Of a stretch of DNA of 64,000 nucleotides, positions 1 through 7,931 are shown in pieces (the first letter of the stretch is position 1; each line of letters opens with the position of its first letter). The notes below the pieces were generated by a model. That model was not told the DNA's origin. It saw nothing but the letters and a program-made list of their open reading frames with translations, and searched no databases. This stretch comes from Sphingobium sp. (GTDB lineage: Bacteria > Pseudomonadota > Alphaproteobacteria > Sphingomonadales > Sphingomonadaceae), in NCBI RefSeq assembly GCF_003248505.1, contig NZ_QFOA01000005.1, positions 1 through 64,000 on the forward strand, read 5' to 3'. Made by a program: the position numbers and the translations under genes.

Positions 1-206
1 CAATTCCCCCCTGGGCGTCCCCACCGGACCGAATCGCGTCGCGTCTTCGGACGGTCTGGATCCCAAACGAGACGGCTTTGTCTGTCTCGCTGGCCGTTCC
101 TAATCGGGAATGATCGAGAGGCGGCTGGTGCCGGTCAGGGAACGACAATCCGTTGACGACTGTATTATGCGGGCATATCGCTCCAAGCGATTATTCAGAG
201 CGGAAA

Positions 207-603
207 ATGCCTACCAAAGTTGTGTCTCGAACCGCAGCGTTGCTCCTAGCCACGGCGTGTTTACCTGCACCCGCAAATGCGCGGACGGCCAATGCTACCC
301 CGTAGGTGACAGGGCCGGTGACGCCCGCAAGCGCCGATCCACTGACAGTTACTATCCACATTGAGAACGTTGAGCGTTTCGCCAAGGTGTTGGCCGCCAC
401 CAATGGACGGCTAACCGCATCTGATATTGAAAAGGGGTATTTGGATCAGGCATCATACGGCGTGTCGGTTTTCACACCCGGCCGGCTCATGCGGCCCGGC
501 TGGCCAACAAAATTAAAGCTGACCCGATCTTGTACAATCGGGCGGTTCATGAGTCCCTTCCCCGCGTAAAGGAAGCGACGGCCGATCTTCGGGCGATCTA
601 CCT
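207..603 (+). pseudogene. Decayed secreted-protein gene, possibly DUF2268-type
   Basis: From ATG 207 the frame encodes a signal peptide (MPTKVVSRTAALLLATACL, then PAPANA) and meets a TAG at 303-305. The same frame resumes from 306 with a stretch containing VERFAKVLAATNGRLTASD and VFTPGRL, and the similarity then continues in another frame from about 485 (ARLANKIKADPILYNR, ADLRAIYL). At least one nonsense mutation and one frameshift are therefore present. The domain pattern recalls secreted DUF2268-type putative zinc-protease lipoproteins by memory only; no catalytic motif is left, so the family is tentative. The right end is eroded and runs toward the cold-shock gene. Confidence 0.45.
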
Positions 604-695
604 AGTCGCCAGGATCGAGGCGGCCAAAAGCGTGAGCAGAAAGCCACATGCGAGCCGGCGGAAATTGGCGCGCAAGAAGATAAGCATGGATGGTC

Positions 696-908
696 TCAGT
701 CGGGTAAGAGGGACAAATTGTCGGCTTGAGGTCTTCCATCGCGGCCCTCGGCAAGGTCGAATGACCAGCGTTGGTGTTTGCGGATCTCACCAACCCCGGC
801 GCGCAGCACGGATTTGACATGCAAGAAAACCTTGGGTTGCTTGTCGTCGCGCGATATGAAGCCATATTGCCCGTTCGCGTCGACGTATTTGACCGTGCCG
901 GTCGGCAT
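696..908 (-). CDS. Cold-shock-domain protein (CspA-like), 70 aa
   Basis: Small single-domain OB-fold nucleic-acid-binding protein. The N-terminus MPTGTVKYVDANGQYGFI matches the CspA start, with the RNP1-like GQYGFI segment and a VFLHVKSV segment in the RNP2 position (usually VFVH). Its length fits the CspA family. It diverges from housekeeping CspA: the usual K/W-FN pair is replaced by KYVDAN. An AAGGAGAGG ribosome-binding site lies just upstream of the ATG. It follows the TraR/DksA-like gene on the same strand by 21 bp and is probably the last gene of the leftward stress block. Confidence 0.85.
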   Translation of the reverse strand: MPTGTVKYVDANGQYGFISRDDKQPKVFLHVKSVLRAGVGEIRKHQRWSFDLAEGRDGRPQADNLSLLPD

Positions 909-929
909 GATCCTCTCCTTATTGTAACC

Positions 930-1268
930 TCAGGTGCCTCGGGCACATTCAAGGCAAGTTGGTACCTCGGGTGCATGATCTAGCCGGGCGATGGCGATCT
1001 CTTCGCCGCAGTTTACGCACCAGCCATACTCACCGCTGTCGAGGCGCTGAAGAGCAGTATCGATCCGCTCTCGCTCCTGGGCGCGACGCCGCTGGGAAGC
1101 GAGTGCCATCGCCTGGACTTGCATGGCGTCGATCCGTGAAAGCCGGCCGACGCTTTCCTGGTCCAGCGTGACCGGGGCACGGTCTGCTTCGCTCAGCCTA
1201 TCCTCATCGACCAGCGCCGCTCGCCTGGCGAGCAGTCGCTGGCGAACGGTATCGAGGTTGAGGCCCAT
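930..1268 (-). CDS. TraR/DksA-family C4 zinc-finger protein, 112 aa
   Basis: The helical N-terminal half (coiled-coil-like, rich in R, E, A) is followed by a C4 zinc finger: CVNCGEEI at about residues 83-90 and CLEC near the C-terminus. This is the layout of TraR/DksA proteins, which enter the RNA polymerase secondary channel. At 112 aa it is shorter than canonical DksA (about 150 aa) and closer to the short DksA-like group common beside UspA genes. The ATG lies 2 bp after the stop codon of the UspA gene, so the two are translationally close. Confidence 0.88.
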   Translation of the reverse strand: MGLNLDTVRQRLLARRAALVDEDRLSEADRAPVTLDQESVGRLSRIDAMQVQAMALASQRRRAQERERIDTALQRLDSGEYGWCVNCGEEIAIARLDHAPEVPTCLECARGT

Positions 1269-1270
1269 TG

Positions 1271-2125
1271 TTAGCGGACCAGCAACACTGGAACATGGGC
1301 GGTTCGGATCATTGTCGTTGTCGTACTGCCGACGATGAGGGTGCGCAGTGGCGAATGGCCATAGGCACCCATCACCAGGATGCTGTCAGCGTTCGCCATC
1401 AGATAATCCGGGATAACCTTCTCAGGCTTGCCCTCATCCACAAACGTCCCGACGCTGAATCCGGCCATGCGGAGAGGCTCCGCCGCTCTTGCAAGAATAT
1501 CGCGGCCGTCAGGCTCACGAACGCCCGCAGAAACCAGGTGCACAGGCAGGCCGCTGAACAGCGGTGACCCCGCTACCATGGCAACGGCGCGGGTCGCAGC
1601 AGCGCTATCATCGTAGGCAATGACCACCGAACGCGGGCTCTGCTTGAACTCGCGCGGCGCAATGAGCACCGGCTTGTCGCTGGCGCGCACGACGCGTTCG
1701 ACCTTGGAGCCGATGTGCTCCATTGCGAATTGGCCTGACGCACCACGCTTACCGATGACGAGGAGGCCTGCGTCCGCCTCTCGCTCCACGATCGTCTCCA
1801 CGATCCCGCCATGCAGGTGCATCGACGATACGGTGAGGCCATGGCTTTTCAGGCGTTCCGTTCCAGCATCGAGGAGGATGCGCCCCTCCTCGATTGCGAG
1901 GCGGCCGGTCGCTTCCTCAATTCGGGTCAGCTCTTCAAGTAGCTCACTTTTGACACCGAGACCGATGGCACCGCTGTGGTCGTGCCGCGCGGCGATCGCG
2001 TCTTTTCGTTGAACGATGTGGAGCAACTCGACAGCCACACCGAGACCTTTCGCAGCCCATGCTGCCAGATCGACGACGCTGGTTGCGTAGATGGAGGCGT
2101 CGATACACGCCAAGATACGGCTCAT
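1271..2125 (-). CDS. Universal stress protein, tandem UspA domains, 284 aa
   Basis: Two UspA alpha/beta domains in tandem. Domain 1 starts at MSRILACIDAS and contains VIGKRGASG; domain 2 starts near SVVIAYDDS and ends with VMGAYGHSPLRTLIVGSTT, the typical G-2x-G-9x-G(S/T) ATP-binding loop of UspA proteins. Length (284 aa) fits two-domain cytosolic USPs. An AAGGAGAGG site precedes the ATG. The gene starts 12 bp after the SulP-type gene ends and is followed immediately by the DksA-like gene. Confidence 0.93.
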   Translation of the reverse strand: MSRILACIDASIYATSVVDLAAWAAKGLGVAVELLHIVQRKDAIAARHDHSGAIGLGVKSELLEELTRIEEATGRLAIEEGRILLDAGTERLKSHGLTVSSMHLHGGIVETIVEREADAGLLVIGKRGASGQFAMEHIGSKVERVVRASDKPVLIAPREFKQSPRSVVIAYDDSAAATRAVAMVAGSPLFSGLPVHLVSAGVREPDGRDILARAAEPLRMAGFSVGTFVDEGKPEKVIPDYLMANADSILVMGAYGHSPLRTLIVGSTTTTMIRTAHVPVLLVR

Positions 2126-2137
2126 GATGCCCTCTCC

Positions 2138-3622
2138 TTAGTGAGCGCCTAGCGCTGCTTCGGCGCCGGGCTTGTCGTGAATGGCAAAGCGGTCGACCAT
2201 CGTCGCGCTCGCCTGGTTGAGGCCGAGAACATCGACGTGGGTGCCTTCGCGGCGGAACTTCAGGATAGCTTTGTCAAGGCTGCCGATCGCTGAGATATCC
2301 CAGAAGTGCGCAGCCGAAACGTCGATGATGACGCTATCAAGGACTTCCTTGAAGTCGAAGGCATCGGCGAACCGCTCGGATGACGCGAAGAACACCTGAC
2401 CGGACACACGGTAAGTGCGCGTCTTGCCATCGCCGCTCAGATCGGACGAGACGTCGAACAGGCGCTTGACCTTGCTGGCAAAGAACAGGCCGGAAAGAAC
2501 CACGCCGGCCACCACACCCTGGGCGAGGTCGTGGGTTGAAACGACGACCAGCACCGTCACCAGCATGACCACCGACGACTGCCACGGGTGGCTCCTGAGG
2601 TTCTTGATCGATCCCCACGAGAAGGTGCCGATCGACACCATGATCATCACCGCGACCAGCGCCGGCATCGGGATACGAGCAACCAGCGGTCCCAGGACGA
2701 CGATCAGGAACAGCAGGAAGACACCGGAGACGAAGGTCGAAAGCCTCGTCGAGCCACCTGATTTGATGTTGATGACCGATTACCCGATCATGGCACAGCC
2801 GCCCATCCCGCCGAGAAATCCGGTCAGGAAGTTGGCGATGCCCTGTCCCTTCATCTCGCGACGCTTGTTCGATGGCGTATCGGTCAGATCATCGACGATC
2901 TGGGCGGTCATCATCGATTCGAGCAGGCCAACGGAGGCCATGGTCAACGAGAAGGGGAAGATGATCCGCAGCGTGTCGAGCGTGAACGGCACCTTTGGAA
3001 TCGAGAACGCCGGCAGCGACGAAGGCAGCTTGCCCATGTCGCCAACGGTGTTGACCTTAATTCCGGCGTAGATCGAAACGGCCGTAAGGATGACGATCGC
3101 CACCAGCGGCGACGGGATGGCCTTGGTCAAACGCGGAAAAAGGTAGATGATCGCCAGACCGGCTGCGACCATTGCGTAGGTTGCCCACCCGACATTGGTA
3201 AGCTGAGGGAGCTGCGCGATGAGGATCAGGATTGCGAGCGCATTGACGAAGCCGGTGATGACCGAGCGAGATACATACTGCATCAGCAGGTCGAGCTTCA
3301 GAAACCCGGCGATCGCCTGAATGATGCCCATCAGGATTGTCGCTGCAAACAGGTACTCGACGCCGTGATCGCGGATCAGCGGCAGGACCAGGACGGCGAT
3401 CGCCGCGGTTGAGGCCGAAATCATGCCGGGGCGACCGCCCACCAGCGAGATGATGACGGCGATCGAGAAGGAGGCGAACAGCCCGACGCTCGGATCAACG
3501 CCGGCGATGATCGAGAAGCCGATCGCTTCCGGGATCAACGCGAGCGCGACAACGATGCCTGCCAGGGCGTCCCCTTTGAGATTGGATAGCCAATCCTGTC
3601 TTATGGATGTGATGCTTGTCAT
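2138..3622 (-). pseudogene. SulP-family anion transporter interrupted by an in-frame stop
   Basis: The reading frame from 3622 (MTSITSIRQDW; AGAGG site upstream) encodes the SulP membrane domain with many hydrophobic helices (ALAGIVVALALIPEAIGFS; SASTAAIAVLVLPLI). It stops at TAA (2782-2780) within MIG-stop-SVINIKSGG, where SulP proteins normally read GQS. The same frame then continues without shift to 2138 through the last helices and a C-terminal STAS domain (VIIDVSAAHFWDISAIGSLD). One C-to-T change of CAA to TAA would explain it. Unless the stop is suppressed or is a sequencing error, the transporter is inactive. SulP proteins carry sulfate, bicarbonate or other anions; the substrate is unknown here. 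Confidence 0.8.
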
Positions 3623-3685
3623 GAAGCCTCTGTTCTGTGTGTATGCGGGTTCGACCCGCGTCATGCGTTCAACAGCAGCGCCGCT

Positions 3686-4966
3686 TCAGGCAGCGTCAGC
3701 CATCGGCCGAGCATTCGCCCGGTCATTGTCGGTGATGTAGTCTCGGGTGAGCGGCACAGCGTCGACACGCCGTGCGAGCTGAATTTGGAAGTTCATGTGG
3801 CCCTGATGGCGGAACGCGCTCTCGCTTGACGCGAGATAGAAGTCCCACATGCGGCAGAAGCGTTCGTCGTAGAGCTTGGCAATTTGCGAACGGTGGGCGT
3901 GAAAGCGGCGCTGCCACTCAACCAGCGTCTCAGCATAGTGGAGACGAAGGATCTCTATGTCGGTGACCCACAAGCCAGCCCGCTCGATCGCCGGCAACAC
4001 CTCGGATAGCGCCGGAATGTAGCCGCCTGGGAAAATATACTTCTCGATCCAGGGGTTGGTGATATCGGGGCCGTCCTTCCGGCCGATCGAATGGATCACC
4101 GCAACGCCGTCATCTGTCAGGAGCCCGGCGATCTTCTGAAAGAAGGTATCATAGTTTGGCACGCCGACATGCTCGAACATGCCGACTGAAACGATCCGGT
4201 GGAACGAGCCTTCAACGTCACGATAATCGGTAAGCTCGAAGTGCGCGTTGCTGAGCGAAGCACGCTCGCGCGCCACCTGGAGCTGTTCGCCCGACAGGGT
4301 GACACCCAGCACTGATACTTGCTCAGTCGCGGCAACTTCGAGCGCCATTCCGCCCCACCCACAACCGATGTCGAGAACACGCTGACCAGGCTCCAGCAGC
4401 AGTTTGGAGATGAGGTGGCGCTTCTTAGCCAGTTGCGCTTCCTCCAGGGTCATCCCCGGCTCTGCGAAGTAGGCGCAACTGTACTGCATGTCGGCGTCGA
4501 GGAAGAGCCGATAGAGGTCGAGCGATAAGTCATAATGATGCTCAACGTTGCGTCGCGAGCGCAGGCGCGCATTGGTCTGCTGGAACCGGCGTTTCAGCCG
4601 CAGCGCGATGTTGCTGAGATTGGACTGCGACAATTTGAGCGCCGCCTTGTTGCGGAATAGCAGCGCGAACATGTCGGCGAGTGTGCCCTTCACTAGCACC
4701 AGCGTGCCATCGACGAATGCCTCGCCAAGCGCGAGATCTGGATTGGCCGAAATCCTTCGAGCAGCGACGGCGGTTAGGCCAAGAATGACCTCTGGGCCGG
4801 AACGATCGCCAAAATGGAGCAGCTCACCAGAGCTACCATCCACGAAAGCTAAGTTGCCGACCGTCAAGATACGATCGAGGAGAAGGGAAAGAGCACGCCC
4901 CGGGTGGACGTGGGTGGAATCGAACAAGCGGTCTTGGTCGTTGGATTGTATCGCGCAAAGCGTCAT
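3686..4966 (-). CDS. cfa: Cyclopropane-fatty-acyl-phospholipid synthase, 426 aa
   Basis: SAM-dependent methyltransferase that adds a methylene bridge to unsaturated acyl chains of membrane phospholipids. Seen: an N-terminal SCP2-like region, then EHHYDLS and FLDADMQYSCAYF (substrate-binding segment), the SAM motif VLDIGCGWGG, and the active-site region MFEHVGVPNYDTFF, in the usual CFAS order. Length (426 aa) is normal for a two-domain CFA synthase. It lies 63 bp upstream of the SulP-type gene on the same strand, so it may head the stress block. Confidence 0.95.
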   Translation of the reverse strand: MTLCAIQSNDQDRLFDSTHVHPGRALSLLLDRILTVGNLAFVDGSSGELLHFGDRSGPEVILGLTAVAARRISANPDLALGEAFVDGTLVLVKGTLADMFALLFRNKAALKLSQSNLSNIALRLKRRFQQTNARLRSRRNVEHHYDLSLDLYRLFLDADMQYSCAYFAEPGMTLEEAQLAKKRHLISKLLLEPGQRVLDIGCGWGGMALEVAATEQVSVLGVTLSGEQLQVARERASLSNAHFELTDYRDVEGSFHRIVSVGMFEHVGVPNYDTFFQKIAGLLTDDGVAVIHSIGRKDGPDITNPWIEKYIFPGGYIPALSEVLPAIERAGLWVTDIEILRLHYAETLVEWQRRFHAHRSQIAKLYDERFCRMWDFYLASSESAFRHQGHMNFQIQLARRVDAVPLTRDYITDNDRANARPMADAA

Positions 4967-5366
4967 CGGCTAATAACCTTAGCTGAGCGTACACGCGTGC
5001 TGCACAGCACAGGGCTGCGAAAGGCCGAGTGTCAGCGATCAGATTAACGGGGGAACAAGCCCAAGCGGCAGCGACCACATCGGTCAGCAGGCGGCGGGGT
5101 TTGTCAGGTTATCCCGGGGATAGGCGCCGGGCCGAGCCACCTAGCAAAGAATGCTAGGTCCGGCGGATGCCGACGCACTTAGAAGATATGTTGCCCATGT
5201 GCAAGAGAAAATCGAGCAGGCACCTTGGTGCGCTTGGGGCGTAGCTCCGAAGAAGCGCTTTGTCCCAAAATACCATTCAGACCACCTCGTGGGACACGAT
5301 CTCCGGACCGTGTGAAAAGATGGGTCTGCGATTCCGCCGTGCCGCGGATCGGGGTATGCTACGGGT
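4967..5366. other. Non-coding gap with one hairpin
   Basis: No credible gene is seen between cfa and the transposase remnant. It contains the promoter side of cfa and one clear inverted repeat at 5140-5160 (ACCTAGC, 7-base loop, GCTAGGT) inside a GC-rich context. There is no T-run, so it is not a standard intrinsic terminator; it might be an end of the neighbouring mobile element. Confidence 0.4.
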
Positions 5367-5805
5367 ATGGCGTATATCGAGGGTCATGCGCGCGACCAGG
5401 CGCTGCTGCTGCCAGCATAGGTTGAGGATTACGTGTCGGCGGACAACCCGGTGCGCTTCATCAATGCTTTCGTCGACGATCTCGATCTGGGCGAGGCTGA
5501 GTTCCATCGTTCGCAGCCGAAGGCCACCGGACGGCCGGGCTATCACCCGGGCGATATGATGAAGCTGTACCTGTACGGCTACCTCAACCGGGTGCGGTCG
5601 AGCCGGCGCCTTGAGGCGGAAACGACGCGCAATCTCCAACCGATCTGGCTGCTGCGCGGGCTGCGGCCCGACTTCAAGACCATCGCTGATTTCCGGCGTG
5701 ACAACCGCTCCGCATTCAAGGCGGTGTTCCGCGCGTTCGTGGTACTGTGTCGCAAGCTCGACCTGTTCGGGTACGAGCTATTGGCGGTGGACGGATGCGG
5801 GCACA
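5367..5805 (+). mobile_element. Truncated, stop-containing IS1182-family transposase
   Basis: From ATG 5367 the frame reads MAYIEGHARDQALLLPA, TAG (5418-5420), then VEDYVSADNPVRFINAFVD and continues with GRPGYHPGDMMKLYLYGYLNR, SSRRLEAETTRNL and LRPDFKTIADFRRDN, all typical of the N-terminal domain of IS1182-type transposases. Similarity ends after ELLAVDG near 5800. The full protein should be about 450 aa or more, so the DDE catalytic part is missing. The copy is dead (stop plus truncation). The inverted repeats of the element were not found. Confidence 0.82.
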
Positions 5806-5884
5806 TCTGTCCGGATCGTTATGGAGATTGTACCAGCAAAAACATCGAAAAACAGCCATTCTCCGGACGTCAATGAACGCCTTT

Positions 5885-5940
5885 GGAGAGGGCTGAGCCG
5901 GAATCGAACCCGTGTTTCAGCCGTGAGAGGGCTTTGGCCT
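5885..5940 (-). pseudogene. tRNA-Glu-like 3' fragment (possible attachment-site scar)
   Basis: Read on the minus strand, this stretch resembles the anticodon arm to T-loop of a tRNA: AGCC-CTCTCAC-GGCT (anticodon CTC, Glu type), then a short variable part and GGGTTCGATTCC, the universal T-loop core. The T-stem pairs poorly, the acceptor stem is not restored and the 5' half is absent; instead the stop codon of the SDR gene abuts it. It is therefore a fragment or scar, not a working tRNA. It sits exactly between the transposase remnant and the first catabolic gene, as expected for an integration border. Confidence 0.4.
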
Positions 5941-6717
5941 TCAGCCGCAACCCACGACACCGCCGTCGACCGGAATTTCCGCGCCGGTGATATAGGCACC
6001 CGCGCGCGAGCACAGGAAAATGACGATGCCCGCAATATCATCCGGCGAACCAAGGCGTCGGAGCGGAATATGCGCCAGCAGATCGGGATCGACGTGATCC
6101 TCGTCGCGCATGTGTGCCGTCATTTTGGTCGGGAAAAACCCGGGAATGACAGCATTGACCGTAATGTTGCGTTCGGCGAGATCGCCAGCGAGATCCCGGG
6201 TCATCATATGCACAGCAGCCTTGCTTGCGGCGTAGCTGTAGGCACTGAGCCGCGCTGTCTTAACACCTGCAACGGAACCGATGTTGATCACCCGCGCCGG
6301 GTCGGCAGAGGTGCCGGATGCACCCAGTTCGGGCAGGAGTTCGCGGACCATGGTGAACGGCGTCTGGACATTCACCGCCATCACGCTCGGCCAAGCCTTG
6401 TCGGGAAAGCTATCGATCGCCCCCCCCCAAGTTTTACCCGCATTGTTGACCAATATATGACATTCGCCGACCGCATCGCGATAGCGGGCGACAAGGTCGA
6501 CGGCCGCTTCGGGCGTCGACAAATCGGCGGGCAGGGGTATGCACGACCCCAGCGCAGCCATTTCCCGCGCCGCCTCTTCGCAAATTTCGGCCTTGCGCGA
6601 TGTGATCGCCACGGTTGCCCCAGCACGCAGCAGGCCTTCGGCGATCATGCGGCCCAAGCCCTGCGCCCCGCCGGTGACCAGCGCCTTCTTGCCGACCAGA
6701 CTGAACAGGTCGCTCAC
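5941..6717 (-). CDS. Short-chain dehydrogenase/reductase (SDR), 258 aa
   Basis: Classical SDR: cofactor motif TGGAQGLG near residue 15, NNAG near 90, catalytic Ser in the SVAG region and YAASK (Tyr-x3-Lys), then the substrate lid and the C-terminal DGG. TSRKAE after beta-2 suggests NADP(H) preference, which is inference. The start is GTG within the upstream gene's ATGTGA, giving a 4-bp overlap, so it is translationally coupled to the zinc-type dehydrogenase-like gene. The pair is divergent from the LuxR-type regulator. Substrate unknown. Confidence 0.9.
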   Translation of the reverse strand: MSDLFSLVGKKALVTGGAQGLGRMIAEGLLRAGATVAITSRKAEICEEAAREMAALGSCIPLPADLSTPEAAVDLVARYRDAVGECHILVNNAGKTWGGAIDSFPDKAWPSVMAVNVQTPFTMVRELLPELGASGTSADPARVINIGSVAGVKTARLSAYSYAASKAAVHMMTRDLAGDLAERNITVNAVIPGFFPTKMTAHMRDEDHVDPDLLAHIPLRRLGSPDDIAGIVIFLCSRAGAYITGAEIPVDGGVVGCG

Positions 6718-7715
6718 ATCGTCACCACGACTTTGCCGAACTTATGCTGGTCGCGCAGATGCAACAGCGCTTCCTTGGCCTGTCCGAGCGGATAGGCCGC
6801 TTCTATCACGGGCTTAATCTGATGCTTCTCGGCAAAGGCGAGCATTTCCTTAAAGTCCTGCGGATCGCCGACCTGGCTACCGACGATGCTGGCGCTTTTC
6901 AAAAAGATGTCGGTCGCATTGAACTTGATCTCATTTCCAGCGGTTGACCCGTAGATGACGATCCGTGCACCCGGATTGATCGCGCGGACATAATTGGCGA
7001 AGCTGGGCGAGGGCGCGCCGTCCAGCACAACGTCAATGCCGCCGGTCAGCTTGCCCACCTGCTTACGCCAATCGGGATCGGTATAGAGCAGGCCGCCCTT
7101 GGCCCCCATTGCCACGGCGCGATCGATCACGTCCTGATTTTCGCCGGTGACATAGACATTGGCACCCTTGGCCACAGCAAAGGCCAAGCCGAACGTCGCA
7201 ACGCCGCCGCCCACGCCACTGATGAGCAGCGTCTCTCCCGCTCCCAGCCGTCCCTTGAACATGAGCGCGCGCCATGATGTCAGCGCCGTCAGCGGCATCG
7301 CCCCTGCTTCTTCAAAGCTCATAAAGGTTGGCTTGGGCGCCAGATTGTCGACCGGCACACAAATATATTCGGCGATCGTACCGGCAAAGGGCATGCCGAG
7401 CAGGCCGAAATCGGCGGCAGGCGCATGGCGGTTCGGGCCCCAGTTGCGCGCGGGATACAGCACGACCTCATCGCCCTCGCCGACGCCCGTGACACCTTCG
7501 CCGATCATGTCGACCACGCCCGCGCCGTCGCAGCCCAGCGTAACCGGCACGGTCATGCCAGGATATTGTCCTTGGGTTATGAACAGTTCGCGATGGTTGA
7601 TGGACGCCGCCCGAAGCGCGACACGTACCTCGCCCGGACCGGGCACGGGCGTTTCTACTTCCGCCACAACGACGGATTCGGGGCCGTCGATCCGTTCGAG
7701 ATATAGGGCCTTCAT
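6714..7715 (-). CDS. MDR-superfamily (quinone-oxidoreductase-like) dehydrogenase, 333 aa
   Basis: NAD(P)-dependent medium-chain dehydrogenase/reductase. It has the GroES-like N-terminal domain (GEVRVALRAASINHRE; GCDGAGVV), then a Rossmann domain with SGVGGGVATFGLAFA and DVVLDGAP. The Cys/His ligands of the catalytic zinc are not evident, so it resembles the zinc-free quinone oxidoreductase/enoyl reductase branch. ATG 7715 is chosen because an AGGAAAGG site lies 7 bp upstream; a TTG two codons earlier is less likely. It overlaps the SDR by 4 bp. The divergent promoter region carries a palindromic operator candidate (7830-7845). Confidence 0.9.
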   Translation of the reverse strand: MKALYLERIDGPESVVVAEVETPVPGPGEVRVALRAASINHRELFITQGQYPGMTVPVTLGCDGAGVVDMIGEGVTGVGEGDEVVLYPARNWGPNRHAPAADFGLLGMPFAGTIAEYICVPVDNLAPKPTFMSFEEAGAMPLTALTSWRALMFKGRLGAGETLLISGVGGGVATFGLAFAVAKGANVYVTGENQDVIDRAVAMGAKGGLLYTDPDWRKQVGKLTGGIDVVLDGAPSPSFANYVRAINPGARIVIYGSTAGNEIKFNATDIFLKSASIVGSQVGDPQDFKEMLAFAEKHQIKPVIEAAYPLGQAKEALLHLRDQHKFGKVVVTM

Positions 7716-7829
7716 GGTCAACCTTTCCTATTATCCTGCTAGGTACCGCAACCTGTATCACGACGCTGGGTGCGTAACGATCTTGGCGCCTTCGATAGGA
7801 AGCTGGACAGTTTTCCGTCTCATCGGGAA

Positions 7830-7845
7830 CCTATCTGTCGATAGG
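7830..7845. promoter_or_regulatory. Operator candidate A: CCTATC-TGTC-GATAGG
   Basis: Perfect 6+6 dyad with a 4-base spacer in the 216-bp divergent region between the MDR gene (start 7715, 115 bp away) and the LuxR-type regulator (start 7932, 87 bp away). A half-site (TTCGATAGG) occurs at 7791-7799. The same dyad recurs at 10628, 12891 and 47491, and as CCTGTC/GACAGG at 29627 and 35986. Confidence 0.6.
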
Positions 7846-7931
7846 AAAAAGGGATTGCCTTATATAATCACCGGGTAGAATATATTTTGGATAACAAGCG
7901 AATCGCGCCAAGCGCGCTAGGAGAGAAGAGC

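Noticed and set aside
5885..5940. Functional tRNA gene
   Set aside because: No 5' half, poor T-stem and no acceptor stem; only a fragment.
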